Shown here piece after piece: positions 13,385-25,280 of a DNA stretch of 64,000 nt (the first letter of the stretch is position 1; each line of letters starts with the position of its first letter). This stretch comes from Ulota crispa (taxonomy: Eukaryota; Streptophyta; Bryopsida; Orthotrichales; Orthotrichaceae). Made by a program: the position numbers and the translations under genes. The DNA is taken from NCBI GenBank assembly GCA_963920765.1, contig OY987244.1, positions 33,983,678 to 34,047,677 of the forward strand. Reading direction: 5' to 3'. The notes below the pieces were generated by a model. It was not told where the DNA came from. It was given only the letters and a program-made list of their open reading frames with translations, and searched no databases.

Positions 13385-13503
13385 CAGCAGCTGCCCGGGG
13401 GCTCGGGCAGCTGTCCATGGGCACGGGCAGCTGCCCAGAAGTTCAAGCAACTGCTCGGATGCTCGGGCAGTTGCCCAAAAATTTGGGCAGCTGTCCGCCC
13501 CCT
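13385..13503. repeat. GC-rich CAGCTGCCC tandem array
   Basis: Roughly five degenerate units of about 24-27 bp around the palindrome-containing motif GGGCAGCTGCCC, strikingly GC-rich in an AT-rich setting. It lies 234 bp inside the right end of copy A. Copy B has fewer units (24,206-24,279). Confidence 0.85.
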
Positions 13504-13737
13504 AAAAATTTCACATTTTCTTAAAGTTAAAACAAATTCTATGAAAATAATAATTTAAAAATGAAAAGAAATAGAATTGAACAATATAAATTACGTAATA
13601 GAAATCAACAACAAATTAACAGAAAACCGTAAATAATCAACAAAAAAGTACCCAAATCAACTTGACCAAATTCACAGAAAAAATCAACAATTTTTGGTTG
13701 AAATTTTGTTGATTTTGTGCTGAATTTTCTACTACTG

Positions 13738-14372
13738 TCAAAATTTCTAAATGACTATAAAGATGGGAGAAAAAAGGGCTAAGCCCAGAAGGTTTAGTAT
13801 TTCCGAACAACTCTATCATCTTGAGCACTAGCTCCTTGATTATGTGCCCCCAATTAAACACTATCTCTTCTTCTAACACTCCAAGAATAGTGCTTCCTAA
13901 CAAGATGGTGCAATATCTAGGTTTGTCCGGAGTTAAGATCAAAATTAATAACTCTAGCACTCTCTTTTACCAGATATTTATACAATCTAAGATTGCATAA
14001 CCATTCTTAGGGTGGTTGTGGTGAGCAAACTTACCTTCACATCTCTTGGGCATCCGGGAAGCCATACCTTCTCCTTTCGGAAAGAACTTATAAACTTTGC
14101 ACCATAACAAGGTTGACCACTTATCCATATCTGCTCTCTTCATTCCGGTCCACTCGTTGGATGGATCCGCCATTAGTTCTCCCACCATAGCCTTGTTCTT
14201 CATGTTCCACGGCACTTAAATTAGTCCTTGGCACCCCATCCGCTTCAGGTCCTCCTCCAACAACTCCTTCTCCCTCAAGTGTTCTAGAATACCTAGATTC
14301 ACTGACCAAAGAGGTGTTGATTCTCTCTTTTTCTCTACCTTCCCCATTGTTCCGAGTGGATCCAAAAACCAA
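13738..14372 (-). pseudogene. N-terminal part of a plant transposon-type ORF, truncated by CACTA copy A
   Basis: The minus strand carries protein-like segments with motifs such as FFPKGEGMASRMPKRC, KFAHHNHPKNGYAILDC and FNWGHIIKELVLKMIELFG. I associate this pattern with plant ORFs of the putative plant transposon protein type, often retroelement-linked; this is from memory and not certain. The ORF ends abruptly at the CACTA-like element. Its apparent continuation is on the plus strand at 26,750, beyond copy B. It is broken in more than one place and is best treated as a fossil. Confidence 0.5.
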
Positions 14373-15175
14373 AAACTACAACTTTGTAACCTCACTTGCT
14401 AAACTTCAATCAGTGAATTCAAAACTTGCACAAGGAAAATTCTAGGAGCAAAATGGTGCGAATGAGGAAGATGGACAATTTTCCTTCTTTCCCTAATCCT
14501 AGAACGGCGCAAGTCAGACCGTTGCGATTGTTGCCCTAATCAGTGGATTACCCTAACTCTATCTTTTTTCTTGTTTAGGTTTCTGTTAAGTTTTGTTAAG
14601 TTTTTGTTGGGTTTTGGTTTAGGTTCCGGTTTAGATTTTGGCCAATTTTTGGATTGCTTCTTATAACCTTTCCCAACAGCAATGCCACCTTCTTTTTATC
14701 CCGGTTTGTTGTTCTTGGTTCTGGTTTCCGGTTAGGGAGGAAATTTACAATCTCTCCTTAACCTATTTAATAATTTAAGAAACCTGGTAATTAATAAATC
14801 CGTACATTTGAAAATTAGTTCACTTCTGTTCCATAAAAGCAAAAAAATTGATCCAATATGGATTTCCTAACATGCTTTTACTGGAAATAGCTCTCCCACC
14901 AAATTCTAGGTCGCCACATGGTATGATATAGAAGAATTGGGATTGCCACAATGATAAAGGGGTGTCAACAAGCTATTCGCTGAAGCAGTTAATCTAATGG
15001 ACAACTTCCCTAGAGATCAACAATTTCAGCCATAAATGAACTAAACCTTCTACACAATAGCAAAGTGAAGATTGACAGTCCACGCTAGACTGCGGCAAGT
15101 ATATGACAACACATCCATACTCAAATCATTTCCAAAAGAATTCCCAAGAATACAAACATGAAGCAATTCACACTA
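14373..15175. other. upstream flank of the truncated ORF, no gene recognised
   Basis: Minus-strand leader-like sequence rich in AACCTAAACC/GGAACC phrases up to about 14,760, then unclassified AT-rich DNA. Confidence 0.35.
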
Positions 15176-15596
15176 AGGTAAGACCACCCATTCCCAATCA
15201 TTTATCCATTTCCCAATATTTAAGCTCTTGCAAGACAGCATGTTAGAGCAACAATGCGGCGCAAATTTTTCTTTGGTGGCTTCATACAGAATATTGCAAC
15301 ACAATATTTTTTCAGAATTTTTCACGCAAAAATAGAGTTGTATAAATTTTTTGGAGTGCATGAAGTGTTTTGAATCCATAAACAATCACTAGACTTTCCT
15401 AATCTCGGTCATAGCCAAAATATTTCTTGCTCAATATTTCCTACGTTCTTTTGGGACACATATTATGACCTTGTTAATCTTTATCTTGAAAAGAAAAGAA
15501 AAAAACGTATTCCAAAGCTTGGAAATAGGTTGGTTGGAAATAGCACACCCTATAGGTTGGGTTTGGATCCCTGGTTGGAAATGGGTGGTTCTACCT
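15176..15596. mobile_element. MITE with TA target duplication, copy 2
   Basis: A 421-bp relative of 5,826-6,226. It starts AGGTAAGACCACCCATTCCC and ends GGGTGGTTCTACCT, with TA outside both ends. The short plus-strand ORF crossing its right end is incidental. Confidence 0.75.
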
Positions 15597-16349
15597 TATG
15601 TCCAACCTCCCACCTTTGTTGGCTTAGTACAGGCAAAAAGGAATACTAAAGAAGGTCGTGGATATTTTAGGCAAAAAACTAATGGAACTTGGGTTGAAAG
15701 TTTGATCTAGCAAATTGGTCAATCCAAAATTTTTGAGCAACCCAGAACGTACAATATAGTGTGAACTGCCCAAACCCAAAGAGGCTCCAAACCAATCAGA
15801 TTCTCAGATTTGAAAAAAATGTGGGACATAGTGTTAACAGCCCCACATTTTGCAGGAAGGAACACCTGAACAAGTGACATCATTCCTCATATGCAACTTG
15901 GATGTAAAAGCCAAGGTAGATGACAAAGATGTGCATTCTCAAAATTGTTTAAGGCCACTATTTTAAGGAATAGATGCTGACCAACATGATAGCAAGAACT
16001 CCAGCCAAAATTCTAAGATCCTCATTGGTAACGCTTGAGAGACAAGGTGTTATTGCACTTCCACGTGGCACAGACTCAAGGGCAAGCCTTGTTGTACAAG
16101 CATCCTCTGCCACAAAGACCCCAGTACTTCTTGCATGTCGAGGTCAATCCATGCAACTCACAATGCTTGTGCACCGGTTTCACGATCCAGCTAACGTGCG
16201 GGTCCTTACGGATAATGGTATGTTGTGGGTCCACCAAGATGATTTTAAAGTACATGTAGGTGGAAATTTGCAGAAGAGGAAGGAATTGCTTTCAATACAA
16301 GCCTTTAATTGCCCAAAACTACAAAAAAGCTGAAGACATTGATAAAAAA

Positions 16350-16446
16350 GTATGAAAAATTTCATGGCTATCCCTAAAGTTTGCAATACTTGCATAGATA
16401 CCTCTATTTTTTCATAAATTGCACAAGTATCCTTGGACCATAATTA
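16350..16446. repeat. partial copy of the GATACCCC-type MITE end
   Basis: Resembles the left part of the adjacent element at 16,485-16,814 (AGTTTGCAATACTTGCATAG, TATCCTTGGACCATAAT). It lies in the second intron of the eL15 pseudogene. Confidence 0.65.
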
Positions 16447-16484
16447 AAATACAATAAAAAGGCTAAAGACATTGTTAAAAACTA

Positions 16485-16814
16485 CAAAAAGTTTCATGGA
16501 TACCCCTGAAGTTTGCAATATTTGCATAGATACCCCTTTTTTTTCAGAAATTATACAAATATCCTTGGACCATAATGTTTAGCCATTTATTTATTGTGCA
16601 CGCTTCTTTTATGACCAATGTTGAAGAAGAGAGTGTAATGAAACAAAAAAAGAAGCAATGTGTAAACACAAAAGGAAGAAGGAAAGTGTGGCATGCACAA
16701 CAACGCAAACACTTGAAAATTTTAGTCCAAGAGTATTTGTGCAATTTTGGAAAAAGCAAGGATATGTATGCAAATATAGCAACCTTCAAGGGTATCCATG
16801 AATTTTTCCATACT
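16485..16814. mobile_element. MITE in an intron of the eL15 pseudogene
   Basis: About 330 bp with long imperfect terminal inverted repeats: the left end reads TTTCATGGATACCCCTGAAG and the right end, inverted, ATTCATGGATACCCTTGAAG, continuing with TTGCATAGATACCCC-like sequence. A further copy begins near 63,858 and runs towards the window end. The ORFs on both strands inside it are not genes. Confidence 0.75.
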
Positions 16815-18111
16815 AAGTATTTGCAATAATTAGCAAATATGAAGTGTGCCAAATAGATTTTAGCTAGAGCCACACATACAATGATCTAGAAACTACTTGA
16901 TTCATAACATCACTAGGGGAATACTCTGTAACTAATCACCAAGCTGACAAACATGACTGCCAAACAAACAGCCACTTCTAGAAAAAAAAACTCAACTTTA
17001 TAGAGTGAAGTAGTAAGCATTAAGGGGTGTGTAATCGAGCAATTTATGTAACGTAGTTAATAGAGTATAATAGCTTACAAAACAATGAAAGCAATTGTAA
17101 TTTTGAAGTAAATCTGGAAGGATAAATAGCATATCTAGTTTGAGTAAAACAAAAACATTGACAATAAAAAATCAACAAAAAAATAGAGGACAAACCTGAT
17201 TGATCCAATACGAGTTCAAAATACTTAGGCCTCCAAGTTTGCATCTAGCACGCTCGTCAGCAATAGACCTCAAATTATGCTAAAACTTGAGCTGCGTGAT
17301 ACCCTGGTTCTTTGGCTTTCCATACACAATATCCTTGGCCATTGGCCTCTTCCTGCCTCCACAAGGGACGCGCACATGGTAAACAATGTATCCCTACAAT
17401 CAAAAATAAAATAGGTCATCACAAAAGAGCAGAAATGGCATAAGCATGGCTTAGAAGTAGTTTGGCCAAAATTAGTATTCAGCTAAATTCACGTAAATAA
17501 TCATAGAAGAATCCAAATTGGTCGAGGAAGTAGACGATATGTGCAGCACTTCACAATCCAATAGAACCTTTGTAAACTAATATTGTCTAAACTAATATCC
17601 CCTGATCTCAATGTGAGCTCTATAATATTTAAATACAAAACTATGTAAGAAGGCACAGAAAAATAGATGTCACTCATGGACCAAAATAATTCATTAAGCA
17701 TCTATCATGTTTCTCAATGCTATCCTTGACAAGCCGGCATGACCCTCAAAGTTACTCTAATTACACATCCACAGACCTAATCAATGACCTATTTAAACTA
17801 ATACAAAACATTTAGTCCCAACCAAGTTCTACTATACATAACCAAGCCTAAATGCAAAGCTTTGTTTGTGACCCCTCGACAAAAACAAACAATGAGATAG
17901 AATTGTAAATAGCAAAGAGGTGAATGTGGACTTTGTAAACTAACCTGCTTAGCCTTATATTCTAGACGGCAAGCCTTGTCAAGGTGGCTGGAGCAGGTAA
18001 CGCAAATAATGCCAAGTAGCTACTTGAACTCCCAACAACGCACACAAAGCAAGAAATGTAGCACATCATACTGCTTCTTCCTCCACAATTCCTCAATGTA
18101 CATGTACGCAC

Positions 18112-18894
18112 CTATAAAATCATTCCAACAAACTTGCCTATCAATGCAACGGACTTTTTTTGAATTTGTTTTCTAATAACGAACTAATGAAACAAGCAGG
18201 TGCATGACATGGACTATGCCAATAGACAAAGAAAGGCGCATATCCATGGTGAGAGAGAGGTTGCGCTTGCAAAGGAGCGCGGCTATGGCAATGAAGATTC
18301 AAAATAGAGGAAGAGTCATGGAGGTTCAGTCTCAATAAGCTCTGCCCCTGAGCTAAATCCTAATCTCGCCCAGCATATTGCGAGGTTGATTGAAGTGACA
18401 AATATTGGGACCTTGGCTGTTTGTAGTGACTAAACTTGAGACCCTGGCTTCTTGAGGTTCCAATAGTATTGGTCTTCCTTCTCAAATTACTTGACTTCTA
18501 AGGTGGAAGTAGCCATACCCAGTAACTTAATCCCTAAACATCCAAAAGGACTTTATTTGTCCTTTGCTTCTGAAAAAACATTCTATATGACAAAAAAATG
18601 CCAATTTTCATTTGATTCTTTTTGAAAAGTGATCATAAACACATATTCCATCATGCAAGGCAAAAACACCCTCATCAAGTACAGTCATCTTTTTAGAAAA
18701 CCCAAATTGTGAGAAGATTCATACTATCTTTTGCGCAATTTTTATGAGGTTGGCTTGTGTTGTCTACTTTTCAACTTTTGAAAACATTATTATAAGAATT
18801 GGGCACTTGTTGCACCAATCATAGTGCTGAAATTTCTCAAAACCACTATAGAAGTCACTGTAACAGGCTAGTTGCGGTGACTAGCCCAACATTT
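18112..18894. other. flank upstream of the eL15 pseudogene
   Basis: May contain its former 5' leader on the minus strand (GGCGAGATTAGGATTTAGCT near 18,350), but no ATG exon is certain. About 18,590-18,760 is an inverted relative of 3,040-3,250. Confidence 0.35.
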
Positions 18895-19438
18895 GTGGGT
18901 TGAGAGATTTTGCAACAATCTATAAAAAGTTTGAATTAACAAATGTTTTTCTCATATAGGAAGATAAGAAATTTGAGATTGCAAAATTTTTTTTTAATTA
19001 TATGTGCAAAACTTAAAATACTATGTTTTGAGAGTCAGAAGTGTTTTGAGCCCATGGCTAATGTCTAGACTCATGCAATTCCACCAGTAGCCAAACTAAT
19101 TTCAGCTCATTACTTCCTACCTCACTTTCGGACACATGGCATGACTTAAATGGTCCAAACCTTGAAAAAGACAAAGAACGCATTCCAAAGCACTTATCCA
19201 TGCTAATGTTGGAAATGGCACACTCACTATAAAGAAAAAAGGATTGAATTGAAACGTCCAAATTGACTAAAATATCCAAATTGACAAGAATTTGACATAG
19301 ACATGTCCAAATCGATAGAAAAAATGTCCCAATTAAGATGACCTAATTGACAAAAGATGTCAAATTAACATTGCTCCCTTGTAGTGACCCAATTGGTTGG
19401 GTATGGGGCATCAATGGCAATGGGTGCTTTCACCTTTC
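18895..19438. repeat. dispersed repeat family, copy 1
   Basis: Related to 54,245-54,658 in the same orientation. Shared phrases are AGAGATTTTGCAACA, TAGGAAGATAAGAAAT, CCTTGAAAAAGACAAAG, AACGCATTCCAAAGCACTT and CAATGGGTGCTTTCACCT. This copy has about 150 bp of extra CCAAATTGAC-rich sequence near 19,228-19,385, apparently an insertion. The middle also distantly resembles the TA-flanked MITE at 5,826. Confidence 0.7.
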
Positions 19439-22330
19439 TTACAGCATAGCATAGTAATATTGTTTTTGAATGAGAAAGTGTCATGCAGTATTTCATGATT
19501 GGGCACCAGTGTTTAACAAACTCATGAAGAAGTTTGTTTATATTTGTAGAATGCACATGGTTTAACATATTCCAAAACGTCTTTATAAATTCTTTCAATA
19601 TTTGATATAAACCAATTTTTTCTTAGAAATGATTTCCAAAAATGCTCATGAGGGCGGACCTTTAGGACTTCTAGTTTTGGTCAAGTTTTTTGCAAAACTA
19701 TTAAAACCTTAGTAATAATAAAAACTTGCTTGACAATTAGAAAAATCATAGAAATGAAGGAAGTAATATATTTTTGTGTTTTTTTTTTGTTTTTTAATTT
19801 GCTTACTATTTTTTGAAATCTTGATTATTTACATTTTGAATTTAACAAATGTTTCAATATCAAGATTTCATCAAAACCAATTCTTAATTCAAGAGGTTTT
19901 CATCACAATAGAAATCTCTTCTTGGCTTCTTAATCCCTAAGCATCTTGCTAAGAAAATTTATCATGCCTCTAGTATGAAACCTTTAGCACATTCCCTAAG
20001 TTTTTAGGAAGTTGAAAAACTATTCACACTATCCAAACTAGTCATTCTATACCCAACTATAAATCAAATGTTTAATGCCAGTCTTGTTTCAAATCCAAAT
20101 AAATTTCCAAAATCCCCATCGTTGAGAATCTCATATTTGTTAATTTGAATAGCAATCCACAATATGGATTGTGCACTTTGGTAAGACTTTTTCTTCATAA
20201 AAACAAATTTCCTAATGATTGATCTCGTCAGACCATGTTTAAATGTACTTGATGGAAAAAAACTCCTTTAATAGGTAAAAAATCCAAAACATATGGTCAG
20301 TCAAAGTAACTAGATCTAGCTAGCTCACTACCTCTGAGCTACAAAAATCTTGCCCAATCGAGAGAAAAAAAGTGACACATCACCAAACTTCTCCCATGTG
20401 CAATACAAAACATGGGAGCATCCATCCCATGCGCTCTCTAAGCTGCTTTCTTTGGTTGTCCAAAGACATTCTTCTCCTAATTGTTAAAAAAATAAAATAT
20501 TCTCCATATTCTTTGTAGAATCTAGAGCAAAGTAGGCGCTTTAAGGAACAACAAGCCAATCCAAAAGTTTTGTTGGACTTGCAACATCATTTGGACTTGA
20601 GTGGCAGACCAAAACTTGAGCATACAATGTCTTTTTTGTCTACATTTTGCACCTCAAAGAACCTTGTTTGGCCATATTGGGCTCTTTGGTCTTTAGGGAT
20701 TAAGGAGTGTGAGATTTTCTAGATTTCCAACTTGAGTTTACTATCGTGAGTTACAAAGTGCTATTAGGATTATCAATTACATGATAATTGCAAATGAAAC
20801 AATTTAGACTATAAACCAAGCATGTCCACACACTATGATCTTCCATTGCACATACCAACATTTATCAATGGGATCTGACACCAAAAATAACTTCAAACTT
20901 TGAAATTGATTGTGAATACAAAATCAAAAGTTTTCAATAGAATTCATGTATGTTTTTTATATTTTGTAAAATACTATTCTAGTTATTTTTGCTTTTCTAA
21001 AGTGATATTCAATATTTTTGTACTCTAAGGAGAACAAATACAATTTACCTCAAGAATAAACATTTTTAGTTCAATATTTGGTTTTGAACAATGACTACAT
21101 CAAACAAGCAAGGTTCTAATTTCATTTTCAAAACTCCAAACAACTAGAAGTGGTCAACTTTGCTCTTTTTTGCAACCTAGTTTTACAATAGTTGCACCAA
21201 TGCTTCAATATAGAGGCAAATAATTGGGCATAATTGGACTGCACGCATTTTTGCCATGTCATTCCAAAAGCACTACTAACTAAATATGAATTAAAATGCA
21301 TTTTATATTAATATATCAAAGCAGAAATGCCAAAATGAAAAAGAGACATAACATTACTTGTAAGATAACAATTGATCCACCTAACAAGACTACAATAAAT
21401 GGATACATAAAAAATAGATGAAAAGCACTTGGTAGCTTTGTAGGTTCTTCTAAGTGTTTTTCAAACTCTCTCCAATAACTTTTGTCCTTTTCTAAGAATA
21501 CACTAGTTTTTGTTTCAACTATCACCAATTTCATCCACTCAATTCCAAAATCTTTTACCTACTATCTCATTACCTTAAAATTTCACTTATTTGAGTCTTA
21601 TCCTGACATGAAATTGTTGGTGTAAGAATTTAAAATACTCATTTTCATACCGCCCTTAGCAAGAATCAAACACACACCTATCCTTTACCAAATGTGGGCC
21701 TAAGATCCTTCTAATTGACTTTTTTTTGTTATTAAACAAACAATGCATTGGGTAGACCATTGTGTGTCACTTCCTCTATTATAAAAAAGAACACAAATGA
21801 ACCTAGCTAAATTGTTTTTGATAGCAAATAAAATTTCCTTTCATATCATTTGTGAGTGTGCCAAAATGGATTATAAAAAATTTTTTACAGTACCAAATAA
21901 AAATCAGATTAGAGTTTAGGTTCTAGGCTAGTTTCTAAGTAAAATCCAACACCACTTGTTCAGCTCTATACTATAAGCTTTTAGAGAGGTGCTATTATAA
22001 TCTACAAATTGCACTAAACATTATGAAAAGTCACTAAAACAAGAGTTGCTTAGAATTCACCAACTAAAAGTTATAAATAGCCACTATTTTTTTTGCCTCA
22101 CCAATTGATGTTTGGCCTTTCTATAACTTTCTCCATTGAAATACCCTTTATTAAAAAACCCAAACAAATCTATTTGTGCACTTTCAAAGGGTCACTTTCT
22201 ATCACTCTTTATGTCTCCTTTGACTTGTCCATGACCAAGAATAATTTGGAATTAATGTCACTTTTGACAAGTTAACAAGTTGTATAATGCAAAGTCAATT
22301 TTGACACTTACTGTGTTCCCACTTGAGTTT
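19439..22330. other. intergenic, no gene recognised
   Basis: AT-rich sequence with short ORFs only. No recognised family. Confidence 0.4.
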
Positions 22331-22428
22331 CAACTTCAATTTCAACAGATGTAATGATCCAACTTCATTTTCAATAGATGTAATGATCCAACTTCATTTT
22401 CAACACATGTAATGATCAAACTTCAATT
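22331..22428. repeat. short tandem repeat, about 35-bp unit, three copies
   Basis: TGTAATGATCCAACTTCATT-type units with small variations are repeated head to tail. Confidence 0.8.
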
Positions 22429-22789
22429 AAACAAACAACTTCATCCAACCTTTGTTGAAACAAGCAATACAATACAACTTCAATTACAATACCAAAAGTG
22501 CTATTTGACATTGAAATCACAAAGTTCAACATGTGTTTTTGTTTGATGTTGTTGCTTGATGTTTGTAGAGTATTAATTTGGATTACTTATTTATAATCCT
22601 AATCTAGGGATTTGTTTGTTCAAGGAGGTTATCTTGCATAGGTTGCTACACTTGTTCTAATTTACTATAAAAATCCCGAGTAGGATATTTCTTCATAATT
22701 TGGATCATGGCTATTAGACTTAAGTCTAATTACTATTTTTTATGCCTTTCACTCTTAATGAACACCCAAGTAGAGTTATAGTAGGTCAA

Positions 22790-23410
22790 ATCTAATTTTT
22801 GCATCTTTTATCACCAACTTTCTTTGAGCTTTCTTTCTCCAGCTCCATCTTTTCTTTATCCTTTCTAGTTTGCAACAATCTTTTGAATTGGCTTCACAGC
22901 ATTTTTTTATTTTTATTCCAAGCAGGAATTAACCATTCTATCAAACACTCAAGCAATCACTTCCAAATTGGTCTCTCATTTTCTCTCAACTTCTCATATA
23001 CAACGCGGGAATTTCTCTTCAAATTCTTTTTGGCTTTTAATTCTAACTTGGAATCATTCTTCTCTATTCCTTCAACTTACCCACTTGGAATATTCACTTC
23101 TTATACTCTCTAATTTCACTCCGACTTGGCTTGTTCACTCAATCATTCCAAATTGGATTTATGTCACTCTCAAAGTTTCTTTAATTCTTTCATTCTCTCA
23201 CCAATTCTACTCGGAATTTTCTATTCTTTGTTCTCTCTTTTTCTTCTCAATTTGGCTTTGACCAAACTCTTGATCACTCTTCAAGTTAGTTATGATGTTT
23301 TCTCTCTTATAAGCCACTTGAAATTATCTCACCAACTAGGAACTAATTTATTTAACCTTTTCAGCTTCTCACTTGATTCATATCATTCCCAATTTTCAAG
23401 CTATTAGGTT
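22790..23410. repeat. pyrimidine-rich degenerate repeat tract
   Basis: The plus strand is strongly pyrimidine-biased and repeats phrases such as CAATTGG, CACTTGG or CTCGG followed by TTC- and TCA-rich runs at irregular spacing of about 30-60 bp. Overlapping ORFs of about 100 codons rich in Ser, Phe and Leu are open because the bias avoids stops. I see no protein family. Confidence 0.5.
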
Positions 23411-23952
23411 CATCCCACCTACTCAGATTTAAAACACTTAAGCATTTAGCATCCTACTTGTGAAATCTCTCATGCATCCAATTGGTACAAACACACTACA
23501 ACAACACCAAAATATGCAAATTTAATCAAACAAACATCTCTCAAGATTCTTTCCTACTCAACAAATTCAATCCAAGTAGAATTCCATATGCACTCATGCA
23601 ATCACATTTGATCCAATTTGATAACACACTCAAATAGAAAATTTCACACACATGCTCTAAGAAATCAAAACATTTCTTCAATCAAAAATTCTCCAACTTG
23701 GGATTAATTTCCTCACACAACTAGAACACTCTGATCCAATTCTCAGTAGGAGTACAACTTCAATCTCATGCACACACATAAACGGTTCTCACAATCCACT
23801 CCAAACACAACACACAAACAATCATACAATGACACACAACACAAGTAGTAACATATTACTATATTATAGACAAGCAAAAACAAGTAAAAAGCACTTACAC
23901 GGCCAAGTAGGCCAAGACTCTCACGCTCTCCAACGCTGTGGGTCCATTCTTA
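23411..23952. other. intergenic, A/C-rich, no gene recognised
   Basis: Continues the strand bias with many CAAACACA/ACACAC phrases up to the CACTA-like element; no gene. Confidence 0.4.
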
Positions 23953-24205
23953 CACTAGTAGAAAATTTAGCACAAAATCAACAAAATTTCAACCAAAAAC
24001 TGTTGATTTTTTCTGTGAATTTGGTCAAGTTGATTTGGGTACTTTTTTGTTGATTTTCTATTAATTATTTACAGTTTTTTGTTAAATTGTTGTTGATTTC
24101 TATTACGTATTTTATGTTGTTCAATTCCATTTCTTTTCACTTTTAAATTTTTTATTCTTCATAGAATTTGTTTTTATTTTACAAAAATGTAAACTTTTTA
24201 AGAGA

Positions 24206-24279
24206 CGAGCAGCTGCCCAAACTTCCAGGCAGCTGCCCGAGCCCCCAGGCAGCTGCCCGAGCCCCCAGGCAGCTGCTGA
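24206..24279. repeat. GC-rich CAGCTGCCC array in copy B
   Basis: Three to four units around GGCAGCTGCCCGAGCCCCCA, fewer than in copy A. Confidence 0.85.
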
Positions 24280-24868
24280 TAGCGGAGTTTGAACCCTCCA
24301 CCTCTCCTCTCACACTCCACAACCTTAGCACATTTTCAAAACCACTAGAGAATGTGCAAATGCACATGCACACATTGGTATCTTGATTCTATTTGTACAT
24401 TAAATGTTCATGTCTTTAGTAATCTAGTAGGTTTTGGAGGCTATTTCCGCCCATTAAAGGACTTTTTCAAAAAACTTAGAACTAAAAAAAGTTGGTAAAT
24501 GTATTTTACTTTCACCTCCAACAATTTTTTTTGGATTTCAATCTTTTTATCAAAAGTTATGAGCTAAAATCAGAGAAGGTGTTTAGAAATTTTAAATAAA
24601 TTGTTTATTTCCATCCTTTTGATTTTGTTTATAATTTTTTTTTGGAATCCACAAATCTCATAAGGATTGTTGCAGGCAAATGTTGGATTCATTAATAATT
24701 ATTATTTAGTGCTAGTTTTTTTGTAAAAAGAACCTTATTTTGTTAAAATAGCCTCCATAGTTTGATAGCTTCAAATAACATGAAGTCGTGAAAAGTTACG
24801 CAATTAAAACCTTGCAATTACAAAATCAAAATTCTATTGACTTTTGAATAGTTTTGGATATTTTTTAA

Positions 24869-25280
24869 GGGCATTAATATGTGAACCACACCCTTTGAAC
24901 TACTGTACCACACCCCCGGGGTAAATTTTAGATTTCTACCATCAAAAATTTGAGTTTGAGAATTTTGAATTCAAATTTGGACTTGGAGACCATGATATTA
25001 TCTAGGACCATAAAAAAGGTTGCAATTCAACAACACCCAATGAAAAAGCTTATCTTTTTTTACAAACGAAAGTAAAATTAACAATTTTCTCCCTAACTAA
25101 ACTTTTTCATTGGGTGTTGTTGAATTGCAACTTTTTTTATGGTTCTAGACAATACCATGGTCTCTAAACCCAAATCTAAATTCAAAATTTTCAAATTTAG
25201 CTTTTTGATGGTAAAAATCTAAAATTTACCTTGTGGTGTGGTATAGTAATTGGAAGGGTGTGGTACACATATCAATTCCC
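24869..25280. mobile_element. foldback MITE nested in CACTA copy B
   Basis: The same 412-bp insertion as in copy A, at the equivalent site and in reverse orientation. Confidence 0.8.

Larger units (their letters stand above)
10702..13737 (+). mobile_element. non-autonomous CACTA-like transposon, copy A
   Basis: A 3,036-bp element with termini CACTAGTAGAAAA (left) and, inverted at the right, CAGTAGTAGAAAA, close to the classic CACTA/EnSpm end. Its interior holds a GAATCTTTGAGAATC-type array near the left end, a nested foldback MITE (12,383-12,794) and a GC-rich CAGCTGCCC array near the right end. No transposase is visible, so it is non-autonomous. Subterminal reiterated motifs are typical of CACTA elements, where they bind transposase. 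Copy B (23,953-26,749) is the reverse complement and about 99 percent identical where I compared them outside the arrays. The flanking trinucleotides are TAA (left) and TCA (right): they do not match each other, but match those of copy B crosswise, which indicates an inversion between the copies. Confidence 0.85.
16022..18111 (-). pseudogene. RPL15: ribosomal protein eL15 pseudogene, introns retained
   Basis: Three exons on the minus strand give a full-length eL15-like reading of about 204 codons. Exon 1 (18,111-17,945) encodes [18 protein letters not shown] and ends KAKQ at a GTTAGT donor. Exon 2 (17,393-17,196), after a TTGTAG acceptor, encodes [20 protein letters not shown] and LGGLSILNSYWINQ. 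Exon 3 (16,267-16,022) encodes [15 protein letters not shown] and ends TLSLKRYQ then TGA. eL15 is a structural protein of the cytosolic large ribosomal subunit. Each exon has one in-frame stop (TAG, TAG, TGA), many conserved Arg are replaced by Cys, His or Trp, and the exon 3 acceptor appears as AA instead of AG. Retained introns show a duplicated or relic gene, not a retrocopy. The initiator ATG would lie on an upstream exon that I cannot place. The second intron carries a MITE. Confidence 0.92.
13738..23952. other. 10.2-kb segment inverted between two CACTA-like copies
   Basis: The segment is bounded by inverted, nearly identical elements. As it stands copy A is flanked by TAA and TCA, copy B by TTA and TGA. 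If the segment is flipped, copy A is flanked by TAA/TAA and copy B by TGA/TGA, two perfect 3-bp duplications as CACTA transposases make. The two halves of one ORF (13,738-14,372 minus; 26,750 onward plus) are brought together across copy B by the same flip. This is the expected product of homologous recombination between inverted repeats. Confidence 0.8.

Noticed and set aside
13290-13505. ORF and tRNA-like stretch (GGTTCAAACTCC after TAGTGGTTTTGA) near the right end of copy A
   Set aside because: The B-box-like match has an extra base, the A-box is poor and no cloverleaf forms, so neither a tRNA nor a SINE promoter is supported.
15974-16333. Plus-strand ORF of 119 codons
   Set aside because: It is the antisense of eL15 exon 3, which reads as a conserved ribosomal protein on the minus strand.
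16575-16873. ORFs on both strands near 16.6-16.9 kb
   Set aside because: They lie in or across a MITE and inside an intron of the eL15 pseudogene.
22799-23407. Overlapping Ser/Phe/Leu-rich ORFs of about 100 codons
   Set aside because: They stay open because the plus strand is pyrimidine-biased; all frames look alike and no family is evident.
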